Notes: generated by a model not told the origin, from the sequence alone. A DNA stretch of 64,000 nt from Chiridota heheva (GCA_020152595.1 JAIGNY010004520.1:2309001-2373000), one strand, 5' to 3'; shown: positions 21,693 through 33,690, counted from the first letter of the stretch. Made by a program: numbers and translations.

Positions 21693-23848
21693 GTTCTTCA
21701 CGAGAAAGATAAAAATTTCATTGAACATTCATGGGGTTAGATATATTACCCAAGCTTAGTTTGATAGATGAGAATCTAAATGTAACATGACACCTAAATG
21801 ATTAAAAGTAACTTTAGCTACATGTAAATTGATTTACAATCTAATATAACACGTGATGAAAGCAATAAATTTGATCAAAATCACTTACACATTGAACATT
21901 TACAACTTTTTAAAAAAAATTGTACAAAAATGAGCAAATCTATTAATTTTTCGGTTACTCTTGTAATATATGAAGAGGGACATAATCCCTATAAATTTTT
22001 TATGTAAATCCATTAACCCTCTGCCATGTCTCTTTCGACCAAAAGAGCAAACTGTTTAGTGGTTCACTGCATCCTCTCATTGTTGTTTGATTTTCCAAGT
22101 TTTATACTTACTGGTATTGCATATCATAAACATGCTAAACATTATACGGTAAGCCATGCCCACCATGCATATCAATCAAATAGAACCTGTTGACAACATT
22201 GCAAAACATACATATGTTTGCGCATTTATTACTGTTTCAAGAATCCAAAATGGATGATCACACTCATCAAGAACTGGGGGATTTCACCCGTCCCTTCCCC
22301 CACCTTACTTCAGTATGCATTCAAGAACTCGACCCTGCATCGGGTACTTACACTTTGTATTTTGCAGCCCTAGGGTTGCGCAAACCTGCATTTGTGAAGT
22401 TCCAAGTTGTTTGCTCCAATTATTTCGGACAGTTCATTATCTTGTTCAACAGGTGCATGACTCGAGGAAAGTAAACACAACAAAACAATTCGCCATAGAA
22501 TCTTTTTCCATCAGTTTAAACTACCGTAACGTGATGCTTAATTTTTATATGAGGCGGTCACTCCATTCGAAGTCAAATTGTTGTTGAAGACAAAATGTCA
22601 CTTACAGCAGGAATTAACAAATTACTCGTCTGGCTAGTACCAGGACAACAAAATTGTATCCATGCAAACTTAATTTTGCTGGTGTTTGACTAGCTGTCAG
22701 ACATCCAAACATTTTGGAATAGTTTGTATGAAACATACTGAATGCAACTTTAACATTTTCAGGGCAACCTGATTTTCTTTCCATGTAATAATAAAAGCAG
22801 TTTCGATGCCCAGTGGACAAGTGGCCTTCAGATTGATTTGTCAAACTCCAGAGTTGCAGCACCTTTTATTAGACTGCCACAAAAGCTTGTCATTGTACAC
22901 AGTAATTAACTAAAAGTTATATCAATAAAAAACCAGCATAGTAGCAAAATATTCATCAAACTCACTTACACAAGTCTCAGGCATCAATTTGCAATTTTAT
23001 GCAAATTTTGTCAATGCATAACAGGCAGTTCAGGAGATTCTCTCTTCAGGAGAAAATTATCTTCCGCCCGAAAAGGGGAAAATCTCAGACACCATTTTGA
23101 AAATTATTAATGATGCCTCTAACGAAACAGCGTAACGGCTATCGCACATAACTTGTATGGATTCTACAAAATTTCATAACCAAGTAGGTCAATTTCATTT
23201 TTGCATTTTCAAAATCTATACTTATTAATCTACAAGTTATCCAGTTCTAAATGGACATCCACTACGCCATTACCATCCAGTACCAAACAAGAAAAAGAAT
23301 GTCCATTGCACAAACAGGCAAGCACACAAGGTCACTTTACACATATAATGACCATATATAAGCTAATTAAAATCCATAGGTCAAAGCACTTGTACGAGGA
23401 AATCTGGAAATTACATAATTTACAAAGGTTTTCCCCTCTTCAGGGGAAACTAATTTTTCTTCTGAAGAGGGGAATCGCCCGAACTGACACGGCGACCTTG
23501 GTATTTTCTTTTGTAAATCCTTTGTTTTTTAAATGTCTATCATAATTCCTTGAAGTGGTGCATCATATTCTGACCAAAGCTGTTGCCATGCCCCCAATAA
23601 AATTCTCGCAGGAACTGACTTTCCTGTCATTTTCAGTGTCTAAGATTTACAGTAGGAAAGAAATCTAAGGAATTACGAAAAATTTGAGCTGTCTGCCTAT
23701 CCAGTCATACTGTACATGACATAATCAAGCTGTAACCAGCCATAATTCAAAAACTTAAAAAAAAATTCTTCAAATTCAAAACCTAATTTACTCAGATTGT
23801 ATTACTCTTTCAACCAATACAGAAATTGCTAAATGTCCATTACAGAGA
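21693..23848. other. Long non-coding stretch
   Basis: There is an open frame at 22190-22474 (94 codons, plus strand) in less AT-rich sequence, with no recognisable domain or splice signal. I do not call it. The rest shows no supportable feature. Confidence 0.35.
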
Positions 23849-24275
23849 ATGCAGTGATGATTGATGGCTTGTCACAGAATGTCACATCACAAAATATCAA
23901 ATTTGTCACATAAATGTCTCAAATGTCGCATAATTTTTGGCACCTTTTGCACAGAATGTCACATCAGTTTTACCTTTGTCACATCTGATTGGCATAGAGT
24001 CACACAGAATGACCAGTTGATCAGGTACCCATAGAAAGGATCATTTGGTTTTACTCATTTTATGCAAAATGGAATCCACTACTAAAATGCAACATCAAAT
24101 TACCAATGAGTGTGAGTGAAGGGGTAAAACATGTCACAAATGTCAGACAAATTTTAATACATCTGTTTATGTTCATTTTGTCACATTTCGTCACAAAATT
24201 TTCAAAATGTCACAGAATGTCAGAGATTTTTGGACAATGAAATTTTGTCACAAAATGTCACCATGTCACGGACGC
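23849..24275. repeat. Degenerate GTCACA-rich repeat region
   Basis: Short motifs of the form TGTCACAAAATGTCA occur over 15 times with irregular spacing (for example 23872-23950 and 24180-24265), a much higher density than elsewhere. It is most likely a decayed minisatellite. Confidence 0.65.
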
Positions 24276-25464
24276 TCCATTCTCTGCCATTAGAAAATGT
24301 ACAGCAGCCACAACTCACTCAATATCTAGCTAGAAATGTGAATAAATATTAGAGCCATCAATATTCAAAATTGGTAACCAACCAATATTTTCCCACTTGG
24401 CGTTTCATCTCCGCTGCAGCTTTTAAGCCTATAATGTTTCACACCAGATACTGTACTCCAAGCGAACCTCCTACTGAGAGTGTGCATCAAGTTACAGTAA
24501 ATCAAACTGTATGCTGTAAACAACACAACTTTAATTTAAAAAATTTCATTAAAGGTTTCCATATAATAAGGTGAATTCAGAAACAAGCACAGCCCTTCTG
24601 GGTTTATTCGCGGCCATAGACTTTAGAATAAAGACGCCCTATGAGCAAGATCCAAAAATAAAAGCTCTTGCAAATACTTTTTTTAATTCTATTGCCATTT
24701 TGCAATGATACAATCTTTGTATGGCCAAATGAATAGTGTTTCGGTAAATTCAGCACTCAAAAAGTGAATACAATTTCACTCCAGATAGTGTCTCAATACT
24801 TTACATTTAATCCACTTTCTGACCAGCCCTTCATTTCTATCAGGTTCTACAGTCACAAAGAATACATGCTGTAATGAATATAATGTTTGACTGCATTCAA
24901 GTATACTGCTGTCAATCCAGGAGTTTGTTATTCACAGCTTTAATGTATCAAATTACAATGCAAACAACCTGAACCTGACAACACACACTTTGTTAATCTT
25001 TTTCTATAATGGTAGTGCCCAGCACATATTGTAAATTGGACTGTAAATAGAATCCCATTCAATTTTTAATGTTTTTACTTTTTTCTGAGTCCTACTGTAA
25101 AAAGGTAATTATGCGGTATTGAATTTAATATTTTTCAAAATACATGAAAATCATTAGTTTGTGGATTTGCAGCATACTAGATTGACCGTGGCTTTCAAGC
25201 CATGACCAAAAAAATTACAAAATAGGCATAAACAAACCAAAACTGCTTCACTTAAAACAGCTGACATTTCAGATGTTTCGCAAAGAGCACTGTCATTTTC
25301 CAAAGCAGGAAATTTAAGCAGTGGCGCAGTTTTTAAATGTATTCCTACACTGAATGCTGACTTAGCACGGTCCAATTATTGTGGGAACTACGTTGAAATT
25401 TGCAGGAAATCAGCTGTTTTGATTGATGAAATTACGACATTACAGGAAAATGCGTAAAGATGTA
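24276..25464. other. Non-coding, no feature recognised
   Basis: AT-rich sequence. No exon, RNA gene or repeat supported. Confidence 0.35.
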
Positions 25465-25825
25465 TATGTAGGCTTAGGAGCATGTTCTTCACTAGGGGCA
25501 CAGAGATATGCTACAACACTAGTTCAATGGTAAAAAAAAAAAATAGTTGAGGGGGCACCATGTAGGTCACTGCAACATTGGGGGGGAACGGGCCCCCTGT
25601 GCATCCCCCACCCCCCCCCCTGTGCATCCTCCACCCCCCCTATCAAAATTATGTAAAAGTGTACATATACTGTAGACATAGGCGTAGAAACATGTTCTTC
25701 ATTAGGGGGCACAAAGATATGCTTCAATGGTAAAAAAATTAATTTGTTGAGGGGGTACCATGTAGGTCACTGCAACATTGGGGGTATGTGCACCCCCTTT
25801 CCCTGATTCCTATGCCTATGCATCT
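25465..25825. repeat. ~190-bp tandem duplication of a G-rich-ended repeat
   Basis: ACATGTTCTTCA(C/T)TAGGGG, AGATATGCT, TTCAATGGTAAAAAAA and ACCATGTAGGTCACTGCAAC occur twice, at 25482-25580 and 25687-25780. The ends carry CATAGGCGTAG- and CTATGCCTATGC-type sequence, suggesting that the unit is a short DNA-transposon derivative. Confidence 0.65.
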
Positions 25826-25858
25826 AGGAAAATAATCCTCAGCATATATAAACATCAG

Positions 25859-26308
25859 TCAATCTGAAGCCTTCTAAACAGTGTGCTTTAGCAGCTGCAA
25901 AGGCAAATAGAATGCTTGGTTTTTGTTTTCTTTGTAGAGAGGTTGTTCTTAATTTGTCAGTTAGTCAGGCCTCACCTTGAGTATGCTATTCAGGCTTGGA
26001 GTCACTTTTATGAAAAGAATAAGTTCATTTTTGAGCAGGTTCAGCAAAGAGCCACTAGACTTATTCCCAGAAGCTCTCCTATGAATGTAGGTTGCGACTT
26101 GCGAATTCTTGGTTTGACAACGCTTGAGTTGAGAAGAGTATGTTGCGATATGATTCAGGTTTTTAAATTCCTTTTACATTCCTTCAATTGCTTTGACATC
26201 CTATTATTTCTTGCATGTTTCAGCTAATCCTCATGTGACACGTGGTAACAGTTTAAAGTTGACTAAAGAGTTCTCATGCATAGATATTGGGCATGTTAGC
26301 TTTTCGCA
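25859..26308 (+). mobile_element. CR1-like LINE fragment, C-terminal ORF2
   Basis: Translation gives LKPSKQCALAAAKANRMLGF, then in other frames SQASPxxEYAIQAWSHFYEK-type sequence, FIFEQVQQRATRLIPRS and LRILGLTTLELRRV. DMIQVFKFL and ANPHVTRGNSLKLTKEFS follow. These are the standard thumb and post-RT words of CR1-group LINEs. At least two frameshifts are present. The same family lies at 40.0-41.0 kb. The homology stops at FSQR, exactly where the foldback element begins. Confidence 0.88.
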
Positions 26309-26856
26309 AAGGAATATTCCCATGGATTTTTATTTTATCATATATGACAGAGGAAAACTTGTAGAAAAAAAGTGTTGAAAAAACTATGTTAATATAATCA
26401 TTCCATAACAATTTAAAGAGTAGAAAAATGTTCTTGAAAACACTTCGTACAGTAAATGTCCTTCAGCTTGGTGATGTCATCAAGGCAATTCCAGCACTGA
26501 TCCTATGTATTTCTTATCAGTTTTAATCACACTTGTTTTACAATATTGAACAGCATTTTTTATTCTTTATAGAGATAGGGTGAAATATATAATTCACAAA
26601 AAAACATTTTGTTTTTTCTTTGTGTAAATTACATATACAATGAGAAAGAAATACAAAAGATGTTTTGTTGAAATTGTCTCTATGACATCACAGATGTTGC
26701 CAATCAGTGACTTTTGTCCAACTTCAAATATAAATTTTGTAAGTTCTAAACAGAATAAGATATTAACATAATTTTTTCACCACTTTGTTTCTACAAATTT
26801 TCTCTATCATATAAACACTGTATGAAAAATTGAAAATCCATGGGAATATTCCTTAA
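26309..26856. mobile_element. Foldback element, second copy (548 bp)
   Basis: The left arm starts AAGGAATATTCCCATGGATT. The right arm on the minus strand begins TTAAGGAATATTCCCATGGA. The internal words (ATGATGTCATCAAGxxAATTC-type middle, AACTTTGTTTCTACA-type arms) match the copy at 19750-20311. The right side has TTAA (26853-26856). The left side lacks TTAA, and the LINE there does not resume on the right, so the junction has been rearranged. Confidence 0.75.
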
Positions 26857-26886
26857 ATTTATAGTACTAGCCTTTAAAACCTTGAT

Positions 26887-27818
26887 TTAATCCTTACTCC
26901 TATCTACCACATGGCAATATTATCACCATTTTTATCCAAAAAAAAATCGGAACCTTACCAAAATCCTGTAGGGAATCAAAATCCTAATGGTTTCATTGCA
27001 AATACTGTACCTCGGAAAGATCTTTCATAATATTGGGGTTGGGGGGTTTATACTAAATCTTTCTCATTAAATTTTGTGTAAATACTCAGTAATTTAACTT
27101 TTGGTTTAGAATTTTCCAAAAAAATGCATATTTTTAAAAAATTGTCCAAAATTGCTTGGTAAATAAATTTATACATTTTTTTATATATACAGTATATATA
27201 ATATGTAGAAAAGCGAAATTGTTCAAATCTAATCGAATGTTGCTTATACCTAGTTAGGATTTTTAATTCATTTGTGAAATATGTCAAATTTTATCATTTT
27301 TTGTAACTTTTGTAACTCTTTTGTAAAAAAATTGTATGATCCACCCCTATATTTTACAGAAATGTTTCAAAAATCAGTACGTTACGAATAAATTTGTCTT
27401 TCACATGGATTCACAATAAAAGGCAAAACTCCTCTCTAAGCCGTAAAAACATTGTTATTGCGTCAGAAAATTTTCACATTTACGACCAGATGCAAAAAAT
27501 CAAGAGTTAGTATTAAATGAAAGATCCTTCTTTCAAAAAATCATAATTTCTATCAATCACAATTTTTTTGTAATAGACCACAAGAGAGCAGTATATCACA
27601 AATAGTCAGTTTTAGGACATCTAATAATCTGAAATAATTATCTCATTTGCATAAATTTGCATATTTGACCCAAAATTTGCAAACCACCATAAATTCCAAA
27701 GTCTTGGCGTTCATATAACATAAATTTGTTACAGTAGAAAATGGAAATATATTTGTGAAAAAGCTCCCTTTCCAAAAAAGTTCTCTAAAATAACATGCTT
27801 TGGTAGAGTAAGGGTTAA
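26887..27818. mobile_element. piggyBac-like non-autonomous element, 932 bp
   Basis: Left end TTAATCCTTACTC...CTACCACATGG followed by CAATATTATCACCATTTT. Right end on the minus strand TTAACCCTTACTCTACCA. TTAA is at both ends. The two ends match the right and left ends respectively of the ~110-bp elements at 31.2, 46.9 and 55.8 kb, so those could be internal-deletion derivatives of a longer element like this. CCCT after TTAA is the usual start of piggyBac termini. No transposase frame was recognised inside. Confidence 0.65.
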
Positions 27819-28473
27819 GTATTTAAAATGTTCCTAGATGTACCCATTATATGGTTTGGGGAACTGCCATTGTAACACCCGTCACATGTTAAAAAAAGCA
27901 ATTGGTATAACTCTCTACAGGGATGGTGCATACAAACTATACTTCAAATGCACCTTGTCCATATTGATATCTCTATGTCAATTTTATTCTGTCAATGAAA
28001 TTACCTACATTTACAAACCTCTAATAAAAAACAAAATGTGTAACACCAGTCACAAATTATGTGACAGTTGTTACATACAAAGCAAAAGATGCATTGCGCA
28101 ATACAAAGAAGGTCAATGACATCCTTAATTTTAGGAATGATGTAAATCAAAAAACATCATTTATCACAACCGGCATTTATGGCATTTAAACCTTGTTTTA
28201 GGCACTAAAAACATTGAAAATGCAGTAAAGTGCAGCAGCGTGAACACCATAGTGTGGTGTGACAACACCTACCAAAAGATGGTGTTCATTACCATTAGTG
28301 ATATCATTCCCCAAAAAATATATACATAGTGACCCTTTGCATTTTCATACTGTTTTGCTTGTATTAAATGCCTATTTTGTGCAATAAGAGATAACAAAAA
28401 TTACATCCACACTAGACTATTCTAACTGTTTGAAGGGCAAAAATCAAAACTGATCAATAGAAATTTCAGACAC
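27819..28473. other. Sequence flanking the 21-bp minisatellite
   Basis: No exon supported. Isolated units related to the minisatellite occur here (TGTAACACCCGTCACATG at about 27870 and TGTAACACCAGTCAC near 28040), embedded in otherwise non-repetitive sequence. Confidence 0.5.
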
Positions 28474-30182
28474 TGTAATGCCCGTCACATGTAAAAAAAC
28501 TACAAATAATATAACACCTGTCACATATAATATACATGTAACACCCGTCACTTATAATATAACACCCGTCACATATAATATAACACCCGTCACATATAAT
28601 ATTACACACATTACGTATAATATAACACCCATCACGTATGATATAACACCGGTCACATATTCAGTAATATAACACCCGTCACATATAATATAACACCCGT
28701 CACATATAATATAACACCCGTCACATATAATATAACACCCGTCACATATAATATAACACCCGTCACATATAATATTACACACATTACGTATAATATAACA
28801 CCCATCACGTATGATATAACACGGTCACATATACAGTAATATAACACCGTCACATATAATATAACACCCGTCACATATAATATAACACACATATAATATA
28901 ACACCCATCACGTATAATATAACACTCGTCATGTATAATATAACACGGTCACATATACAGTAATATAACACCGTCACATATAATATAACACCCATAACGT
29001 ATAATATAACACTCGTCATGTATAATATAACACCGGTCACATATACAGTAATACAACACCCGTCACATATAATATAACACCCATAACGTATAATATAACA
29101 CTCGTCATGTATAATATAACACCGGTCACATATACAGTAATACAACACCCGTCACATATAATATAACACCCGTCACATATAATATTACACACATTACGTA
29201 TAATATAACACCCATCACGTATGATATAACACTGGTCACATATACAGTAATATAACACCCGTCACATATAATATAACACCCGTCACATATAATATAACAC
29301 CCGTCACATATAATATAACACTCGTCACATATAACACCGTCACATATAATATTACACACATTCGTATAATATAACACCCATCACGTATGATATAACACTG
29401 GTCACATATACAGTAATATAACACCCGTCATATAATATAACACCCGTCACATATAATATAACACCCATCACGTATAATATAACACTTTCGTCATGTATAA
29501 TATAACACCGGTCACATATACAGTAATACAACACCCGTCACATATAATATAACACCCATAACGTATAATATAACACTTTCGTCATGTATAATATAACACG
29601 GTCACATATACAGTAATACAACACCGTCACATATAATATAACACCCGTCACATATAATATTACACACATTCGTATAATATAACACCCATCACGTATGATA
29701 TAACACTGGTCACATATACAGTAATATAACACCCGTCACATATAATATAACACCCGTCACATATAATATAACACCCGTCACATATAATATAACACTCGTC
29801 ACATATAATATAACACCCGTCACATATAATATTACACACATTACGTATAATATAACACCCATCACGTATGATATAACACTGGTCACATATACAGTAATAT
29901 AACACCCGTCACATATAATATAACACCCGTCACATATAATATAACACCCATCACGTATAATATAACACTCGTCATGTATAATATAACACCGGTCACATAT
30001 ACAGTAATACAACACCCGTCACATATAATATAACACCCATAACGTATAATATAACACCGGTCACATATACAGTAATATAACACCCGTCACATATAATATA
30101 ACACCGGTCACGTATAATATAACACCCGTCACGTATAATATAACACCGGTCACATATACAGTAATATAACACCCGTCACATA
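28474..30182. repeat. 21-bp minisatellite with higher-order structure
   Basis: About 80 units of a 21-bp repeat whose main form begins TAACACCCGTCACATATA. At least five variants are mixed in: ACACATTACGTATAA, ACCCATCACGTATGA, ACTCGTCATGTATAA, ACCCATAACGTATAA and a terminal form ACCGGTCACATATACAGTAA. The CAGTAA form closes each block, and blocks repeat in the same variant order. Because 21 is a multiple of three, several frames stay open on the minus strand (YVTGVIL heptapeptides); these are not genes. Confidence 0.97.
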
Positions 30183-31173
30183 GATTCATCTAGCTGATAC
30201 AAATGATAATCTTTCAGTGTTGTTAATGCACACACTATTGACCCACTGTGTGTATTGATACCCCCTCTCCTTTAAAAAGAAGTGCAAAAATAATATTATA
30301 AAGTGTTAATTTAATAGGACTTATTCAAGTATATTAGAAGCAAATGCTTATTAGAAATTAAAAAGTAATTTACATTTATTGAATTTTATTGGTAGTTTAA
30401 AAGTTTGGTACATTCATGTGTATTATAAGTTAATGTGTATTAGAAGTTAAACCAAACAGGTTATTGGAGGCAGACTTTGAATAAACAACTAGCAACAAAA
30501 CATATAATATTTCAGTGAACATACAGAACAAATATAATGTTTTACCTTTCATTCAGCAAAAGGTTTTCCTACAAAGATTTATTATATTCTATTTGTATAG
30601 TTACATTTGTGGTACATTTTGTTAAGTATTATTTATTAAAGGTCATAGTTTGTAAGATCTGATATATCATTCAGTATTTACACTAGAAAAATATGATTAT
30701 ACCACTAGGCCAACTTGTGGTGTAGAAATCTTTAAAAAAAATAATTGGGCCCAAGACCCGGGGAAAAAGGCCAGCCCCAACTTTTTTTTTCAAATGCCCC
30801 CCAAATCATTATAATGGTATTAAAATTTTATATGGTCATAATAGAGAAAATATGTAATGCTAAAAGTCACATATTGATTTCCTTGTACCATACAACTCTT
30901 ACGAGATATTTTACATTAGCTCAAAAAATGGGCCTTTTTAATCCAGTTTACCCTACTACCTAACTAGGATTAGGCTACCAAGATTCCTGGCTTTAAAAAG
31001 TTTTAGTAATAGTGATGACAGGCTCACTCTTAAAAAATACCACCTGACTTGTGAACTTCTGAGGTGAATGGTGTAATCTTATAAATTATTAAAGAATCTT
31101 AAGTGTAATCTTGTCTCCCATGCAGTATCCCCAGCTGGGCAGTGAAGTCGCGTGATCCCTGTACTTTAGAAAC
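30183..31173. other. Non-coding, no clear feature
   Basis: AT-rich. 30740-30800 has a GC-rich patch (CCCGGGGAAAAAGGCCAGCC) like the ends of non-autonomous DNA elements elsewhere in the window. No exon supported. Confidence 0.4.
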
Positions 31174-31521
31174 TTAACCCTTACTCTACCAGTACTTTTT
31201 TTTTAAACGCGCTTGGGAGGCAGAGTCAAAGATGGGGCACCCAAAATGGCAATAATATTGCAGTGTGGTAGAGTAAGGGTTAAGCATGGGCTAATTATTA
31301 AAGGGTCCTCTGTCTTCCAAGCAGCATAGTCAGGCTCGTTCTGCTTCAGTGACCCGGTGGGCCGCCCATTGGGACCATGCTGCATTGAATTTTTTAGTTT
31401 GCACACTTGCCACTGGTTGATTAAATCTTACTCTACAAGCACTTTTTTGAAAATGCACTTGGAAAGCGGAGTCAAAAAAAGGGGCACCCAAAACAGCGAT
31501 ATTGTGTGGTAGATTAATTAA
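31174..31521. mobile_element. Composite of two piggyBac-like MITEs around a shared core
   Basis: The first MITE (31174-31283) starts TTAACCCTTACTCTACCA and ends TGGTAGAGTAAGGGTTAA, a perfect 18-bp inverted repeat. The second (31421-31521) is more decayed (TTAAATCTTACTCTAC ... GGTAGATTAATTAA). The ~140-bp spacer (GGGTCCTCTGTCTTCC, GGGACCATGCTGCATT) is also found between paired MITEs at 46.9 and 55.8 kb. The three-part arrangement is therefore conserved, and it seems to be one unit. Confidence 0.85.
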
Positions 31522-32800
31522 ACTTTCAAGTTAGAATGATACATGCATAATCATTTATGATAATTAAAAGGTGTCAATGGAGTGTGACTTCACCACCAGC
31601 AGCCAGGTACATATTTTGAAGATTCCTTTAAGTTTAACAACTCAAAAAGTTCAGTTTGAAATTTGTACAATTAATGTTAATAATTTCAGGGCCTGACCAA
31701 CATGACATAGGTCTAACATAATAGGCCCTAATGTTATTTGACAACATGACATAGGGCCTAAGCCTATTTTATGCTGTAAGAATAATAATAATAATGATAA
31801 ATTGGTTTCAACATTTTTACTTTCTTTCAAACTGCTGACTAACCAGCAGCATGAATCTTCATGCCCAAATCATGTAGTGACCTAATCCTCCAGATTAAGG
31901 GCATGAAAGCATGCACATTGAAAATCGTGTATCACACAATAAAGAAAAAGTCCATGGCCTTCAACACGTGTCTGCAAAATTGTTTTCTATATCAAAACTT
32001 TATTTATCTTATCTAAAAATATCGAAAAAGCGGTAGTCAAACTTGTCTACTAGTTTTTCGCAAAGAATAAAATATCATTTGTCTTCCGTAAAATCATAAA
32101 ATTTTCCTTTAAAAAAAAAACAGCAAATGAGCCATAAATGATGCGCGTCATTCAAATAGATTTTAAACCCATTAATGCATCAAAATGCAAGCGTACGACA
32201 TGATGGCCTGCGTCCTTCTTTGGGCATTTGCTTTTGACTTTACTCTAGAACGCTTATTCATTTAAGCGTATACAATCACGCGATAGAGCATACGGATTTC
32301 ACTTAAGTATGTGAACTGATAGGCCTTATTAAACTACCATTCTATTTCTAAAGCCATAAACAAGCAAATAGCAAAGAGTGTGAAAAAGGCTCATTTCCTC
32401 AGGAATTTGGATTTGTAAAGTGTAATGAATAAGGTGATTGTTTTCTCAGACTGACTGAGTTGCTATCTTGTAAATATTAGGTTTTGACATTTTAAGAGTG
32501 TGTAGGCCTAACGTTAGGGCTATGAATTATTTGATACTAATTATTTTCGCCTAGGTAGGCCTAGGACCTAACGTCGTTAGTCCTTACGTAAATAGTGTCG
32601 GCTCCGAAAAAGCGGTGCAGTTTTTGTACACATAGAAATGCATAGTGAGTCGTTCTCACTAACCAGTGACCCTGATAGTTCATGTGAGACGTGACAGCAG
32701 AATGAACTTTGAAGCGAATCGCTACCACCTGAAACTTTGAAAGCAAGTTGGGCCTAACATCACATTTTAAAACAATTTGTAGCGAAAGTGTTCAACTTAC
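31522..32800. other. Probable first intron of the PDZ-domain gene
   Basis: This lies just downstream (minus strand) of the GTAAGT donor at 32800-32795. I found no second exon here. TAGGCCTA- and CCTAACGTTAGG-type words cluster at 32500-32580. Confidence 0.45.
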
Positions 32801-32893
32801 CTTCGCGATACGAATTGGCTCATTATTTTTACCACCCTTAATACGAAAGCCCCAAGGTGTTCCACCTTCCAAAACTACCACATATCGCGACAT
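32801..32893 (-). CDS. First coding exon of a PDZ-domain protein
   Basis: ATG is at 32893-32891 with an A at -3. The frame runs 31 codons, MSRYVVVLEGGTPWGFRIKG and on through GKNNEPIRIAK, and then meets AAG|GTAAGT, a near-consensus donor, in phase 0. GGTPWGFRIKGG is the beta1-beta2 carboxylate-binding loop of PDZ domains (GLGF replaced by PWGF), and EPIRIAK is the following beta strand. A PDZ domain at the extreme N-terminus with PWGF is typical of the PDLIM/ZASP/Enigma, synaptopodin-2/myopodin and Shroom families, actin- and Z-disc-associated scaffolds. In those families too a first exon commonly ends near this strand (from memory, unverified). The remainder of the domain (GDxIxxING) must lie downstream on the minus strand. 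I did not find it, so the exact family is open. The upstream side is purine-rich on the minus strand and has no acceptor, so this is the start exon with its 5' UTR. Confidence 0.85.
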
Positions 32894-33130
32894 GTTTTTT
32901 CTTTCTTTTTTTAGTGATATCGATATTACTTGAGGCTGAAAGAATTCCTCTTCGTAGTACTAGGAACAAGCTACTTGTGCGACAATTTCACATCGTGATT
33001 GCAATCTTGCATGCACCTAAACGTACGTGTTTACACTGTACTAGTAACGGTAATATACACCTGTTCGCGGGGTATAAAAGTTCTATGGGTGGCGTTGTTC
33101 TTCAAATCTTATCTTCGAAATATATTATTT
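32894..33130 (-). promoter_or_regulatory. Putative 5' UTR and promoter region of the PDZ gene
   Basis: The sequence immediately upstream of the ATG has no splice acceptor and is probably 5' UTR. GGGGTATAAAAGTTC at 33067-33081 is a good TATA box but points in plus orientation, so it would serve a divergent transcript, or be chance. No minus-oriented TATA box is visible. Start site unknown. Confidence 0.3.
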
Positions 33131-33324
33131 GACCGAAATCACAGAGCCCGGATTCACAGGTGTCAAAATTGACAACTTGTGGGTTTTGAAAACTTTAAAA
33201 CGCAGTTTTATATGTTTGTAAAATATGAAATCTTATGGGAAGAAACAAAGACTTTCTAAGAAATGCAGGGAAACCGTGAGGGTGGGGGAGGGGTTTACGA
33301 ATTCTTAAACACATCTATCATTTA

Positions 33325-33690
33325 GGAGTCAGGTAGCTCAGTTGGTATAGCAAACAACTGAGATGCTGGAGGTACCCGGTTCAAGCCTTGGACAGGTCTA
33401 ACCAGTTTTTCCATAGCTATGCAGACAGATACCCCGATCATCAAAGCGGAAGTACGTCGTACGTCATTCAGCTGTTGAGAAAAGTGGCAATGGTTGAATG
33501 GTGCTCGCTCGCCGTCCTTCGGAGGGGAAGTTAAGAGTAGGGTGAAAACCTGGTGTTCATCCACAAGTTCCGTCCCGGTCGCACGAGACTGGCATCTGCT
33601 ATGCAAGCTATAGCTTGTCGTCTGTGTTCCATATATACTCCATATATATGCCGAGTTTCCGTAAGGGAGGATTATGAACAAACAAACATA
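33325..33690 (+). mobile_element. tRNA-derived SINE, family 3
   Basis: A-box GTAGCTCAGTTGGTATAGC (33333-33351), B-box CGGTTCAAGCC (33377-33387), then the same body as the 17.5-kb copy (CGGAAGTACGTCGTACG..., GTCGCACGAGACTGGCATCT) and an ACAAACAAAC tail. It is about 55 bp shorter, mainly from loss of the GACGTTAAACC segment and its neighbours. Confidence 0.87.

Noticed and set aside
22190..22587. Overlapping 94- and 90-codon frames in GC-richer DNA
   Set aside because: No recognisable domain and no convincing acceptor or donor; the two overlapping frames cannot both be real.
28478..30083. Family of overlapping 60-107-residue frames with YVTGVIL repeats
   Set aside because: The 21-bp period keeps frames open; variant units, different frames and lack of any start or splice context argue against a protein family.
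28474..30182. CRISPR-like array
   Set aside because: Units are contiguous with no unique spacers, and the genome is eukaryotic.
33067..33081. TATA box as promoter of the PDZ gene
   Set aside because: Its orientation is opposite to the gene; kept only as a weak note in the upstream region.
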